The position numbers and the translations under genes were made by a program. Of a stretch of 64,000 nucleotides of DNA, positions 8,217 through 17,162 are shown one piece after another; within the stretch, counting starts at the first letter, position 1; each line of letters opens with the position of its first letter. Under the pieces are notes generated by a model. That model saw only the letters and a program-made list of their open reading frames with translations. It made no database searches and was not told where the DNA came from. The stretch comes from Chloroflexota bacterium (GTDB taxonomy: Bacteria > Chloroflexota > Dehalococcoidia > CAUJGQ01), in contig CAUJGQ010000044.1 of assembly GCA_963170165.1 (NCBI GenBank), positions 19,433-83,432 of the forward strand. The letters are read 5' to 3'.

Positions 8217-9488
8217 TTACTCCCAGTCCAGCATCATCACGGTGATCTCGTCACCCGGCTGGACGTCGGGGCTGCCTTCAGAGACCACGGCGAGGCCATT
8301 GGCGCGGGCCAGCGCGGTGAGCACGCCGGAACTCTGCGAACCGCTGAGGCTGGCGACATAGCGGCCCTCCTCGAGCGTGACGGTGCAGCGGGCGAAGAAG
8401 CGGCGGCTATCGGTCATACGAAGCCGGTCGCGCGTGATCGCACGCACCACCGGCCGGTCAATCAGCGGCGCGCCCATCATCTTTTGCATGGCGGGGCGGC
8501 CAAACAGCTCGAAGGTGATGGCGGAGCTCACCGGATTACCAGGCAAGCCCAAGTGGGGCACTTGCCGGCCATCCGGAGCCCGAAACGCGCCGAAGGCCAG
8601 CGGCTTGCCCGGGCGCATGTTCACCGTCCAGAAGTCGACTTCGCCTTCCCGGCGCAGTACTTCTTTGACGACATCGAAGTCCCCGCGCGATACACCGGCG
8701 GATGTGACGAGCATGTCAGCGCTCAGCCCCTCGTGCACCTTGGCCGTCATGTCCTCAATGGTGTCGCGGGCGATGCCGAGCAGACGAGGGATACCGCCAA
8801 AGCGCTGCACCTGCGCCGCCACGGTGTAGGCGTTGGAGTCGTGGATCTGACCCGGCTGCAGCGGTTGACCGGGCGGCACGATCTCATCACCTGTGGAAAG
8901 AATCGCCACGACGGGGCGGCGGATGACGGGCACTTGCGCCATCCCCAGCGAGGCAAGCACACCCAAGTGTGCGGGTCGCAGCACCGTGCCGCGCGGGACG
9001 ATCTCGGCGCCGGCGCGCACGTCTTCCCCCGCACGGCGAATGTTTGCTCCCAACCCAGCAGCTTTGAAGATCCGCACCAGGCTTTCGACGTGGCCGACCT
9101 TACTGGGGGCAGCACGGCCCGTCTCGTCTGTCTCCTCGAACGGCACAACGGCGTCGGCGCCGGCCGGCATCGGCGCACCGGTCATGATCCGGACGGCGCA
9201 GCCAGGCTCGACACGGCCGTCGTAGACGTAGCCTGCGGCCAGCTCGCCGGTAACCCGCAGCTGCACCGGCGTGTCCTCCGTGGCGCCAGCCGTGTCGGCA
9301 GCACGCACGGCGTAGCCATCCATCGCCGTGTTATCCAGCGGAGGAATGTTGAACGAGGCAACCGCACTGGCTGCCAGCGTCTGGCCGGCGACCTCCAGCA
9401 ACGGCCGGCGCTCTGGCGCCAGTTCAGATACATACGTAAGGATGCGCCGGCGCGCCTCCTCCACCGAGATCATGGACATCCCAGTCAT
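8217..9488 (-). CDS. moeA: Molybdopterin molybdenumtransferase
   Basis: Inserts molybdate into adenylylated molybdopterin to finish the molybdenum cofactor. The 423 residues show the MoeA order: an N-terminal domain with PLDNTAMDGYAVRAADT, the MTGAPMPAGADAVVPFE segment, the MoCF-binding core (STGDEI, GQIHDSNAY, TSAGVSRGDFD, MRPGKPLAFG, GLPGNPVSSAI) and a C-terminal beta domain ending GDEITVMML. Several in-frame ATGs (9488, 9479, 9473) could serve as start. It stands alone here: no other cofactor gene or molybdoenzyme is adjacent. It converges on the acylphosphatase gene. Confidence 0.95.
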   Translation of the reverse strand: MTGMSMISVEEARRRILTYVSELAPERRPLLEVAGQTLAASAVASFNIPPLDNTAMDGYAVRAADTAGATEDTPVQLRVTGELAAGYVYDGRVEPGCAVRIMTGAPMPAGADAVVPFEETDETGRAAPSKVGHVESLVRIFKAAGLGANIRRAGEDVRAGAEIVPRGTVLRPAHLGVLASLGMAQVPVIRRPVVAILSTGDEIVPPGQPLQPGQIHDSNAYTVAAQVQRFGGIPRLLGIARDTIEDMTAKVHEGLSADMLVTSAGVSRGDFDVVKEVLRREGEVDFWTVNMRPGKPLAFGAFRAPDGRQVPHLGLPGNPVSSAITFELFGRPAMQKMMGAPLIDRPVVRAITRDRLRMTDSRRFFARCTVTLEEGRYVASLSGSQSSGVLTALARANGLAVVSEGSPDVQPGDEITVMMLDWE

Positions 9489-9528
9489 ATCGTTCCCAAT
9501 GATTGCAGCCTGATCCGCGCCTGGCGCT

Positions 9529-9780
9529 TTACCCCAGCCGCACTGCCAGACAGGTAGTGGTGCGCTTGACGCCGCCGATGCTCTGGATACCGTCAGTGAT
9601 GCAGTTGCCCAACCGGTCCAGGTCGTCGGCCTCCAGTTGCACGATCACATCGAACGGCCCGGTGACGGTGTCAACGGCCAGTACGCGCGCGTCCTTGTGG
9701 TTGAGGTGCTGCATCGACTCGCCGACCGCCTTGGCGCTACCAACCTCGGTCTCGATCAGAACATACCCGCGGATTGCCAT
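9529..9780 (-). CDS. Stand-alone Lrp/AsnC ligand-binding (RAM) domain protein
   Basis: An 83-residue protein that consists only of the effector-binding domain of Lrp/AsnC regulators: AIRGYVLIETEVGSAKAV at the start, ALDTVTGPFD-like VLAVDTVTGPFDVIVQLEA in the middle, and IQSIGGVKRTTTCLAV at the end. There is no helix-turn-helix. Such proteins form oligomers that bind small effectors and may partner with full Lrp regulators. AAAGGAG lies 9 nt before the ATG at 9780. Confidence 0.85.
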   Translation of the reverse strand: MAIRGYVLIETEVGSAKAVGESMQHLNHKDARVLAVDTVTGPFDVIVQLEADDLDRLGNCITDGIQSIGGVKRTTTCLAVRLG

Positions 9781-9896
9781 GGACGTGCGCTCCTTTGTGT
9801 GCGTTCTGTGCGCCATCTTACGTGAGCCGGTTGTAGACTGAAACCTGATACGCATCACTATGTCGCGCTGAGGCTGCCTGGGAGGTTCGGCCTCGA

Positions 9897-9902
9897 TATA
9901 AT
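9897..9902 (+). promoter_or_regulatory. -10 element of the tig promoter
   Basis: A perfect TATAAT overlaps the in-frame ATG at 9901. Transcription from it would begin near 9909, so that ATG cannot be the translation start. This supports the TTG at 9925. No clear -35 is seen. Confidence 0.55.
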
Positions 9903-9924
9903 GCAGGCCGGAGGCAACAGATCC

Positions 9925-11295
9925 TTGAACGTAACCGCAGAACGCATTCCGGATAGCCAGGTTGTCCTGACCATTGAGGTCGAGCCCGAGCGCGTCGAGC
10001 AGTCGATGCAGCAGGCGTATCGCCGCGTTGCTCCGCGCATCCGCGTTCCCGGCTTCCGGCCCGGTAAGGCGCCCCGCGCCATCCTTGAACGGCACGTTGG
10101 CCGTGAGGCGCTGTTGCACGAGGCGCTGGACAAGCTGGTTCCCGAGGTGGTGGAGGAGGCGATCAAGTCCGAGTCCCTGGAGATGGTTGATGCCCCGGAT
10201 CTGGAGATTACCAGCCTCGAGCCCGTGGTGATCAAGGCCACCGTGCCGGTTCGACCCACCATCGACCTGGGCGACTACCGCTCGCTGCGGTTGGAGGCGC
10301 CCGACGCCGAGATCGACGAGGATGAAGCGCAACGCACGCTTGATCAGCTCCGGCGGCGCAACGCGGACATCGAGCCGGTGGAGCGGCCGGTGCAAGAGGG
10401 CGACCGTGTGCGCGTATCAATCACGGGTACGGTCGACGACGAACAGGTATTGACCCAAGACAATGCCGATCTGACCGTACGGGCCGAGGCACTAACCTCC
10501 GTCCCCGGCGTCTATGACCGGCTGCTCGGCATGTCTGCCGGCGAGCTGGCCGAGTTCGAGGCCACGCTGCCGGATGACTATAGCCGCGGCGATCTCGCCG
10601 GAAAAAGCATCCACTACACGCTGACCGTGCTGGACGTGAAGGAAGAGAAGCTACCGGAGCTGGACGACGAGTTTGCCAAGGAGGTCGGCGAGGGCTTCGA
10701 CAGTTTGGAAGCGCTCAAGGAGCGGATCGACTCCGATATCCGCGCCCGCGCCGACGAGGAAGCACGCCGCAAGCTCCAGGAGCTGGCTGTCGACACGCTG
10801 GTAGGGCAGGCCACCGTTGAGTATCCGCCGCAGATGGTCGAGCGCGAGATCGACCACATGATCCGGGACATCACCCGCCAGGTCTCCGGCGGCGCTGATG
10901 ACCGGCGGACCATGGAACGCTTCCTGATTGCGGCCGGACGGAGCGAGGAGCAGCTGCGCGAGGAGTTCCGCCCGTCCGCCGCCGAGCGCGTAAAGCGCAC
11001 GCTGGTGCTGTCGCAACTGGCGGAGAACGAGGGTATCTCGGTCACACCGGAAGATATCGAGGCTGAGCTCGACGCCCTGACCGGGCCAAACGTCTCTGCG
11101 GCACAGGTGCGGCAGGTGTTCGGGACCGCGGCCGGCCGCGAGATGATCGAGCGCAACCTGCGCAGCCGTCGCACGCTGGAGCGGCTCATTCAACTTGCGC
11201 GGGGCGAGGAACCGCCGGCGGCCGGAGAGGCTGAAGTTCCAGCGACGGATACCGAGAATAAAGACGAGGAGGCCGCGGCGCCGGCCACCGAGTAG
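9925..11295 (+). CDS. tig: Trigger factor
   Basis: A ribosome-bound chaperone that receives nascent chains. The ribosome-docking signature is GFRPGKAPR (in VPGFRPGKAPRAILERHVG). The middle FKBP-type domain (about residues 150-235, GDRVRVSITGTVDD through SIHYTLTVLDV) and the C-terminal helical arms follow, and a Glu/Ala-rich tail ends the protein. I chose TTG at 9925: GGAGG lies 10 nt upstream, the protein then starts with the family's (M)NVTAERIPD, and the only upstream ATG sits inside the -10 box. Length is 456 residues. It leads a tig-clpP-clpX protein-quality group. Confidence 0.95.
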   Translation: MNVTAERIPDSQVVLTIEVEPERVEQSMQQAYRRVAPRIRVPGFRPGKAPRAILERHVGREALLHEALDKLVPEVVEEAIKSESLEMVDAPDLEITSLEPVVIKATVPVRPTIDLGDYRSLRLEAPDAEIDEDEAQRTLDQLRRRNADIEPVERPVQEGDRVRVSITGTVDDEQVLTQDNADLTVRAEALTSVPGVYDRLLGMSAGELAEFEATLPDDYSRGDLAGKSIHYTLTVLDVKEEKLPELDDEFAKEVGEGFDSLEALKERIDSDIRARADEEARRKLQELAVDTLVGQATVEYPPQMVEREIDHMIRDITRQVSGGADDRRTMERFLIAAGRSEEQLREEFRPSAAERVKRTLVLSQLAENEGISVTPEDIEAELDALTGPNVSAAQVRQVFGTAAGREMIERNLRSRRTLERLIQLARGEEPPAAGEAEVPATDTENKDEEAAAPATE

Positions 11296-11402
11296 CACCC
11301 TGCACCAGAACCTGGCCGGTCAGGTAGGGCAGCCCCGCGGCACGCGGCGTATCATGAGATTACTGCCCCTCCCGCGGGGCCAACGCCTGAGTGAGGTTGA
11401 CC

Positions 11403-12029
11403 ATGCCGCACATCCCCAATCCGACGATCCTCGAGCGCGACGGCCACGTTGAGCGCGCCTGGGATGTCTACTCGCGTCTTTTCCGTGACCGGATCATCTA
11501 TCTGGGCACTCCCATCAACGATGACGTGGCCAACCTCATCATTGCACAGCTCCTGTTCCTCAACTCCGACGACCCGGACCGCGACATTCAGATCTTCATC
11601 AATAGCCCCGGCGGCGACGTGGTGGCCGGGCTGGCGATCTATGACGTGATGCAGCACGTCAAGCCGGATATCCAGACCGTCTGCATCAACGCATCCTCGA
11701 TGGCCTCGGTCTTGCTCTCAGCCGGCACCAAGGGCAAGCGCTTTATCCTGCCAAATGCGGAAGTGATGATTCATCAAGGCTCGGCTGGGTTCCAGGGGAA
11801 CACGCCGGACCTTGAGATCCACATGAAGCACGTCTCCAAGCTGATCACGCGCCTCACCGAGATCCTGGCCCATCACTGCGGCCAGCCGTATGACAAGGTG
11901 AAGCGCGACTCCGACCGCGACTACTTCATGTCGGCCGACGATGCGGTGGCGTACGGTATCGTCGATGAGATTCTCCCTGCGACCAAAGGACTGGTTCCGT
12001 CGCTGGCGGTCGCCGGAGCCCGCGCCTAG
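11403..12029 (+). CDS. clpP: ATP-dependent Clp protease proteolytic subunit
   Basis: Forms the tetradecameric peptidase barrel that works with ClpX. By alignment in the head with E. coli ClpP the triad is Ser99 (in NASSMAS), His124 (in VMIHQGSAG) and Asp173 (in RDSDRDYF). FINSPGGDVVAGLAIYD is intact. The usual glycine four residues before the catalytic serine (MGQAASMG in E. coli) is Ile here, so the nucleophile elbow is somewhat divergent. The ATG at 11403 has GAGG 6 nt upstream. Length is 208 residues. clpX follows after 90 bp that contain a strong hairpin. Confidence 0.95.
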   Translation: MPHIPNPTILERDGHVERAWDVYSRLFRDRIIYLGTPINDDVANLIIAQLLFLNSDDPDRDIQIFINSPGGDVVAGLAIYDVMQHVKPDIQTVCINASSMASVLLSAGTKGKRFILPNAEVMIHQGSAGFQGNTPDLEIHMKHVSKLITRLTEILAHHCGQPYDKVKRDSDRDYFMSADDAVAYGIVDEILPATKGLVPSLAVAGARA

Positions 12030-12047
12030 CAGCACCTGGCCTTACCA

Positions 12048-12079
12048 CTGCGCTCCGTCCAGGGCGGGACGGAGCGCAG
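12048..12079 (+). terminator. Hairpin between clpP and clpX
   Basis: A perfect 13-bp stem (12048-12060 with 12067-12079) and a 6-nt loop, with no T run. It may attenuate or stabilise the message between clpP and clpX. Confidence 0.55.
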
Positions 12080-12119
12080 CGCGCACCCCAACATGCGCCC
12101 GCCTGAGGGGGACACTGGC

Positions 12120-13427
12120 ATGGCGAACAATCGCAGCGGTCGCGTCCAGTACCACTGCTCGTTCTGTGGCAAGAATCAGGACCAGGTCAAACGCCTGATC
12201 GCCGGTCCTGGCGCCGTCTATATCTGCGACGAATGCGTCGAGCTCTGCCGCGAGATCATCAACGAAGAGGCCTCACCCCAAGCGCGCCCTCGCCAGGCGG
12301 GCAGCCACCGCGTTCCCCCACCCAAGCAAATCTTCGAGCATCTGTCTGAGTACGTCATCGGCCAGGAAGAGGCGAAGAAAGTCCTCTCCGTCGCCGTCTA
12401 CAACCACTACAAGCGCATCAACAATCCTGGCTCTGGGGGCGATGTCGAGCTGGAGAAGTCCAACATCCTGCTCGTCGGCCCTACCGGCTCCGGCAAGACC
12501 TACCTGGCGCGCACCCTGGCCAAGATTCTTGATGTGCCCTTCACCATTGCTGACGCCACCGCCCTCACCGAGGCCGGCTACGTCGGCGAGGATGTGGAGA
12601 ACATCCTGCTGCACCTGATTCAAGCAGCCGATTTCGACATCCAGCGGGCTGAGCGCGGCATCATCTTCATCGACGAGATTGATAAGATCGCGCGCAAGGC
12701 GGACAATCCGTCAATCACCCGTGACGTCTCCGGCGAGGGTGTGCAACAGGCGCTGCTCAAAATCATCGAAGGCTGCGTTGCCTCAGTCCCGCCTCAGGGC
12801 GGGCGCAAGCACCCACACCAGGACTTCCTGCAGATCAACACGCAGAACATCCTGTTCGTCGGCGGCGGCGCCTTTGAGGGGCTGGATAAGATCATCGATA
12901 AGCGCCTGAATCGCGGCACGCGCAATATCGGTTTCCAGCATGGCCCGGCCGTCAGCGCGGCCGAACGCCAGAAGCAGACCGACGAGCTGTTTGCCCAGGT
13001 CACGCACGACGACCTGCTGCAGTACGGGCTGATTCCCGAATTCGTGGGCCGCATGCAGATGGTGGTGGGTCTGCACTCTCTAGACAAACAGTCCATGATT
13101 CGCATCCTCACCGAGCCTAAGAACGCCGTCATCCGCCAGTTCCAGCGCTTCTTCCAAATGGACGGGGTGGAGCTGTCGTTCACGCCCGAAGCGCTGGAGG
13201 CGTGCGCCGAGGAGGCGATCCGCCACCGCACCGGCGCCCGCGGCCTGCGCACCGTCCTGGAAGACACGCTGCTGGACGTGATGTATGAGATCCCTTCCCG
13301 CGGCGATGTGAAGAAGTGCGTCGTCAACGCCGAATCGATCCTGCGCCGCACCCGGCCGCTGATGCTCACCCGCGCCGGCGCCGTTATCAACCCTGACGAG
13401 GAAGTGGTGCGCTCCGAAACGGCCTGA
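12120..13427 (+). CDS. clpX: ATP-dependent Clp protease ATP-binding subunit
   Basis: A hexameric AAA+ unfoldase that feeds ClpP. The N-terminal zinc domain has CSFCGKNQ and [10 protein letters not shown]. The AAA+ core has Walker A GPTGSGKT, pore loop GYVGED, Walker [11 protein letters not shown] and the [20 protein letters not shown] segment (here [12 protein letters not shown]). The IGF loop that docks on ClpP reads NIGFQHG. The ATG at 12120 follows a GAGGGGG stretch. Length is 435 residues. A terminator follows at 13458. Confidence 0.97.
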   Translation: MANNRSGRVQYHCSFCGKNQDQVKRLIAGPGAVYICDECVELCREIINEEASPQARPRQAGSHRVPPPKQIFEHLSEYVIGQEEAKKVLSVAVYNHYKRINNPGSGGDVELEKSNILLVGPTGSGKTYLARTLAKILDVPFTIADATALTEAGYVGEDVENILLHLIQAADFDIQRAERGIIFIDEIDKIARKADNPSITRDVSGEGVQQALLKIIEGCVASVPPQGGRKHPHQDFLQINTQNILFVGGGAFEGLDKIIDKRLNRGTRNIGFQHGPAVSAAERQKQTDELFAQVTHDDLLQYGLIPEFVGRMQMVVGLHSLDKQSMIRILTEPKNAVIRQFQRFFQMDGVELSFTPEALEACAEEAIRHRTGARGLRTVLEDTLLDVMYEIPSRGDVKKCVVNAESILRRTRPLMLTRAGAVINPDEEVVRSETA

Positions 13428-13457
13428 CCGGCGCCAACGAGCAGCACACAATCCGAG

Positions 13458-13480
13458 GGGGATGTCACCGCATCCCCTTT
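13458..13480 (+). terminator. Intrinsic terminator after clpX
   Basis: GGGGATG pairs with CATCCCC around a 6-nt loop, followed by TTT. It ends the clp group and argues against any translation start inside it for the next gene. Confidence 0.6.
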
Positions 13481-13533
13481 CTGCCTTCCTCTTGTTGTTC
13501 CCCATTCTTTCGAACGAGGCGCTTTCGCTCGTC

Positions 13534-14580
13534 ATGCCCAAACAGACCGTGCTAATCACCGGCGGGGCCGGTTTCCTTGGCATCAACCTTGCCCGCTACC
13601 TCCACGCCCGCGGCTATGCCATCGTCTCGCTCGACCTGGCGCCGTTTGACTATGCGGATATGCGCGACCAGGTCAACGTCATCACCGGCGATATCCGCGA
13701 CCGGCAGACGGTTGATCGCGCGATGCAGGGTGTGGACTTCACCGTCCACACCGCTGCCGCTCTGCCCCTGTACAAGCCGCGCGACATCCACTCCACCGAT
13801 GTCGACGGCACACGCAACGTCATGGCCTCGGCACTGGCGCACGGGGTGCAGCGCGCCGTGCACATTAGCTCCACCGCCGTCTACGGCATTCCTGACCATC
13901 ACCCACTGGTCGAGGACGATCGGTTGGAGGGTGTTGGACCGTACGGCCAGGCGAAGATTCAGGCGGAGATGGTATGCCTGGAGTACCGCGCCAAGGGGCT
14001 CGTGGCGCCGATCATCCGGCCCAAGTCGTTCATCGGCCCAGAACGGCTGGGTGTCTTTGCCCTACTGTATGACTGGGCATTGGACGGCCACGGCTTCCCG
14101 ATGATTGGCAGCGGCAACAACCGCTACCAGTTCCTCGATGTTGAGGACCTGTGCGAGGCGATCTACCTGACGATGACCCTACCGGTGGAGCAGGTGAATG
14201 ACACCTTCAACATCGGCGCTGCCGACTTCGGCCGGATGAAGGACGACTATCAGGCAGTGCTCGACGCGGCCGGACACGGTAAGCGGATCCGCCCCTTCCC
14301 GGCAGCGCCTGCTATCTGGGGCCTGCGCCTGCTGGAGGCGCTGCACCTCTCGCCGCTGTATAAGTGGGTGTACGAGACCGCTTCCAAGGACTCCTTTGTC
14401 TCCATCGAGAAGGCACAGCGGCAGCTCGGCTTCCGGCCCAAGTACTCGAACAAGGATGCGCTCCTGCGCAACCTGGCGTGGTACCGGGCCAACCGCGAAA
14501 CCTTCGCCGGAGCGTCCGGTATCAGCCATCGCGTGCCCTGGAAGCAGGGCGCCATCGGGCTGCTTAAGCGTTTCTTCTAG
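13534..14580 (+). CDS. NAD-dependent epimerase/dehydratase (extended SDR)
   Basis: A 348-residue extended short-chain dehydrogenase. VLITGGAGFLGINLARYL at the N-terminus is the Rossmann nucleotide-binding motif, the Asp in LDLAPFDYADM favours NAD, and the catalytic Tyr-Lys pair is in GPYGQAKIQAE. RPKSFIGPERLGVF and the late IEKAQRQLGFRPKYS segment are typical of nucleotide-sugar epimerases and dehydratases. The substrate cannot be fixed. I start it at ATG 13534, just before the Rossmann strand; a longer frame would begin inside the clpX terminator. It may act in cell-surface sugar synthesis. Confidence 0.85.
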   Translation: MPKQTVLITGGAGFLGINLARYLHARGYAIVSLDLAPFDYADMRDQVNVITGDIRDRQTVDRAMQGVDFTVHTAAALPLYKPRDIHSTDVDGTRNVMASALAHGVQRAVHISSTAVYGIPDHHPLVEDDRLEGVGPYGQAKIQAEMVCLEYRAKGLVAPIIRPKSFIGPERLGVFALLYDWALDGHGFPMIGSGNNRYQFLDVEDLCEAIYLTMTLPVEQVNDTFNIGAADFGRMKDDYQAVLDAAGHGKRIRPFPAAPAIWGLRLLEALHLSPLYKWVYETASKDSFVSIEKAQRQLGFRPKYSNKDALLRNLAWYRANRETFAGASGISHRVPWKQGAIGLLKRFF

Positions 14581-14694
14581 CTTCCTTTGCGCGGTATTCC
14601 TGCCCCTTGCCCCTGCCGGTGATAGCTGGAGAGGCGCCGTCGCGGCATCACGACTCATCCGGAGGGCAGCAACTATCTCCTCGCCGGCCACGGG

Positions 14695-14723
14695 CTGACA
14701 GGCAGCAGCGAGCGCCGTATACT
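14695..14723 (+). promoter_or_regulatory. Sigma70-type promoter for the alpha/beta hydrolase gene
   Basis: CTGACA at 14695-14700 and TATACT at 14718-14723 with a 17-bp spacer. GGGAGG follows shortly before the ATG at 14756. Confidence 0.65.
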
Positions 14724-14755
14724 CTGGCGCACGCGCACCGTGGGAGGGATGTCGC

Positions 14756-15502
14756 ATGCCTGTTGTCTTCGTCCATGGCAACCCCGAGACCGACGCGATA
14801 TGGGATGACTTGAGGACGCACCTCGGGCGAAATGACGTTATCGCGCTGTCCCCGCCCGGTTTCGGCGCGCCGGTGCCCGACGGATTCGGCGCCACCAGCG
14901 ATGAATACGTATCGTGGCTGGCGTCCGAGCTAGAGCAGATCGACGGCCCGATTGACCTGATCGGCCATGATTGGGGCGGCGGGCACGTCATGCGACTGGT
15001 GCAGGCTCGGCCGGAGCTGGTGCGCTCCTGGGCCACCGACATTGCCGGGGCGCTGGACCCGGCCTACGTCTGGCACGACTTCGCCCAGGTGTGGCAGACG
15101 CCCGGCGCAGGAGAGGCGGCGGTCGCTCAGATGGCCGCCATGCCCAAAGAGCAGCGGATACAACAGTTCCAGTCGCTCGGCATGAGCAAGGACGTCGCCG
15201 CCCGAGTTGCTGCCGCCGCGGATGAGACCATGGGCCGCTGCATCCTCGCGCTGTACCGCTCGGCCGCCCAACCGAAGATGGCGGAGTGGGGCGCCGACGT
15301 CAGCAATGCCCGCACGCGCCCCGGTCTGGTGATCATCGCCACCGACGATCACTTCACCGGCGGTGAAGCGCTCGCCCGCCGCACTGCGGAGCGGGCCGGC
15401 GCACAGGTAGGCATGCTCGAGGGCTTGGGGCACTGGTGGATGTGCCAGGACCCGAAGCGCGGCGCCGAGGCGATTGCGGCATTCCTGGCGTCGGTGGCGT
15501 AG
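14756..15502 (+). CDS. Alpha/beta hydrolase, Asp-nucleophile type
   Basis: A 248-residue cytoplasmic hydrolase. VVFVHGNPETDAIWDDL gives the HGNP oxyanion region, and GHDWGGGHV places an Asp (Asp72) at the nucleophile elbow, as in epoxide hydrolases and haloalkane dehalogenases rather than serine esterases. LVIIATDDHFTGG probably carries the acid and GLGHWWMCQDP the catalytic His. The lid resembles the haloalkane-dehalogenase/epoxide-hydrolase group, and the substrate is open. It has its own promoter 33 bp upstream and converges on the UbiA gene. Confidence 0.85.
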   Translation: MPVVFVHGNPETDAIWDDLRTHLGRNDVIALSPPGFGAPVPDGFGATSDEYVSWLASELEQIDGPIDLIGHDWGGGHVMRLVQARPELVRSWATDIAGALDPAYVWHDFAQVWQTPGAGEAAVAQMAAMPKEQRIQQFQSLGMSKDVAARVAAAADETMGRCILALYRSAAQPKMAEWGADVSNARTRPGLVIIATDDHFTGGEALARRTAERAGAQVGMLEGLGHWWMCQDPKRGAEAIAAFLASVA

Positions 15503-15512
15503 GGGCGCCGGT

Positions 15513-16472
15513 TCAGCCGCGCGAGAGCGCGAGGATGGCCATTGCGGTCACCACCCACAGCACCACCGTCACCTGCATCGGCCGGTCGTTGGTCAGCACG
15601 TCCTCGGGGCTGCCGCCGGCATCGTGGCGGTGGACCAGGTACATATAGCGGAAGATGCCGTAGAGCACGAACGGCACCGTGCCCAGCATGGCATGATTCT
15701 GCGGCAGGTTCTCCGCCGTCACCGTGTACAGCGCGTACGCCACCACCGTGGCAGCCGTGACGACACCAGCCATTTGGTCCAGCAGGCCCGTCGTGTACTC
15801 GGCCAGGATCGGCCGGTGCTCGGCAGCGCCCTCTTCCAGCAGCGTCAGTTCGTGGCGGCGCTTGTTGATGGAGATGAATAGCGCGCCCAGCAACGTGCAC
15901 AGGTACAGCCACGGGGATACCGGCACGCTGATCGCCAGTGCCCCCGCCACCGCCCGCATGACAAACCCAACCGCCAGCGCCAGGATGTCGAGGATCACCA
16001 TATGCTTGAGCGCAAAGCTATAGGCCAGCGCCAGCGTGGCATAGCCGCCCAACGCCAGCACAAACCGCCAGCCGAGCAGCGCGCCGAGCAGCGCACCGCC
16101 GGCCAGTAACAGCACTGACGCCACCACCGCCGTCCGCGGCAGCAATGTGCCCGCCGCCAGCGGCCGCCGCCGCTTGCGCGGGTGCAGGCGATCTCGTTCG
16201 ATGTCACGCAGGTCATTGATCAAGTATTCGGCCGAGGAGACGGCGCAGAAGGCGACAAACGCGACCGCGACCTTCGCCAGCAGAGGCAGCCAGCTATCCG
16301 GGTCAGCTAGCGTCCAGGCCTGTCCCACCGAGAAGGCAAAGGCGAGCGACACGAGGCCGTTCTTGACCCACTGGCGGGGGCGCGCCGCACGCACCAGCGG
16401 GCGTAGCTGACCGAGCAGCCCAGGAGCAATCAGCGGAGCGGCGGGGGTGGCAGCCTGGGGGCGTGACTTCAT
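15513..16472 (-). CDS. UbiA-family prenyltransferase, decaprenyl-phosphate phosphoribosyltransferase-like
   Basis: A 319-residue membrane enzyme with about eight or nine helices. The polyprenyl-diphosphate/Mg site reads NDLRDIERDRLHPRKRRRPLAAG, and the second loop has SFALKHMVILDILALA. This version of the motifs and the start RPRQWVKN match the group that transfers 5-phosphoribose from PRPP to polyprenyl phosphate (the first step to decaprenylphosphoryl arabinose in Actinobacteria). The reaction is inferred from the motif set. Upstream lies a run of five degenerate heptamers inside a likely promoter. Confidence 0.8.
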   Translation of the reverse strand: MKSRPQAATPAAPLIAPGLLGQLRPLVRAARPRQWVKNGLVSLAFAFSVGQAWTLADPDSWLPLLAKVAVAFVAFCAVSSAEYLINDLRDIERDRLHPRKRRRPLAAGTLLPRTAVVASVLLLAGGALLGALLGWRFVLALGGYATLALAYSFALKHMVILDILALAVGFVMRAVAGALAISVPVSPWLYLCTLLGALFISINKRRHELTLLEEGAAEHRPILAEYTTGLLDQMAGVVTAATVVAYALYTVTAENLPQNHAMLGTVPFVLYGIFRYMYLVHRHDAGGSPEDVLTNDRPMQVTVVLWVVTAMAILALSRG

Positions 16473-16487
16473 ACCGCCTTATCGTAT

Positions 16488-16522
16488 ATCAGCTATTAGC
16501 TACCAGCTATCAGCCGTCAACG
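16488..16522 (+). repeat. Five tandem degenerate heptamers
   Basis: ATCAGCT, ATTAGCT, ACCAGCT, ATCAGCC and GTCAACG follow each other without gaps, just upstream of the prenyltransferase gene. Read on the minus strand, TTGACG at the far end with TAATAG 16 bp on could form a promoter whose spacer is built from the repeats. Short heptanucleotide repeats of this kind are known from cyanobacteria. Confidence 0.6.
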
Positions 16523-16586
16523 GTTTTGCAGGCTGGTCGCGCCTTCTGGCCTCGCCGTTTTGCCAGGCGGTTCTGTGAGCCGGCCG

Positions 16587-17162
16587 CTACCGCACGGTCA
16601 CGTAGGCCGCACGCAGCCAGCCCAACACCTGGCCATCGATGTCCTCAGGGCACGCCAGCGCGACCCGATGGGTGATGCTGCCGGAGCCGAATCCAGGCGC
16701 CTCCTCCAGCCGCTCCGTCGTCGCAATGCCACGCAGCCGCAGACCAAGGTCGACCCGGCTCCGGTTCGTGGGCTGGATCAGCGCGAACTGCTGCGCGCGG
16801 TTAACGGCGACATACGTTTTGCGCGGGTCCAGTGTCACATCGTTGCCCAGCGTCCGCACCACCGCCGCCAGGTGATCGTAGACCGGCCGCAGCGCGGCCC
16901 TCACCCCCGAGTACTGCGCATCAACAAGCTGCTCTGGGGACAGCGGCGTGATGCCTGACTCCAGTTCCATGGCCTTCTCGGTGATCACCATCGCGTAGCC
17001 GCCGGTCAGCCCGTGCTGCTGCTGCAGCCAGGCAATGCGCTCCTTCCGCGTGTGCAGCGGCTGCGCCTGGAGCAGCGGCACCCACTCCTCCAGCGGCCGG
17101 CCGGTCTTCTCCGGCAGCTTGGCCAGCATCGTCGTGAACATCGACTCCGGTGACTTGGGCAT
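16587..17162 (-). CDS. DUF4287 plus DUF5655 domain protein
   Basis: A 191-residue soluble protein. The N-terminal 60 residues (TGRPLEEWVPLL, then GYAMVI) match DUF4287. The rest ([23 protein letters not shown] through RVDLGLRLRG and LGWLRAAY) matches DUF5655, a domain sometimes described as binding or transporting small molecules. Function is not established. GGAGAAGGGG precedes the ATG at 17162. It is divergent from tlyA. Confidence 0.8.
   Translation of the reverse strand: MPKSPESMFTTMLAKLPEKTGRPLEEWVPLLQAQPLHTRKERIAWLQQQHGLTGGYAMVITEKAMELESGITPLSPEQLVDAQYSGVRAALRPVYDHLAAVVRTLGNDVTLDPRKTYVAVNRAQQFALIQPTNRSRVDLGLRLRGIATTERLEEAPGFGSGSITHRVALACPEDIDGQVLGWLRAAYVTVR

Noticed and set aside
16488..16522. 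CRISPR-like repeats
   Set aside because: The units are seven bases, directly adjacent and without spacers, so it is a short tandem repeat.
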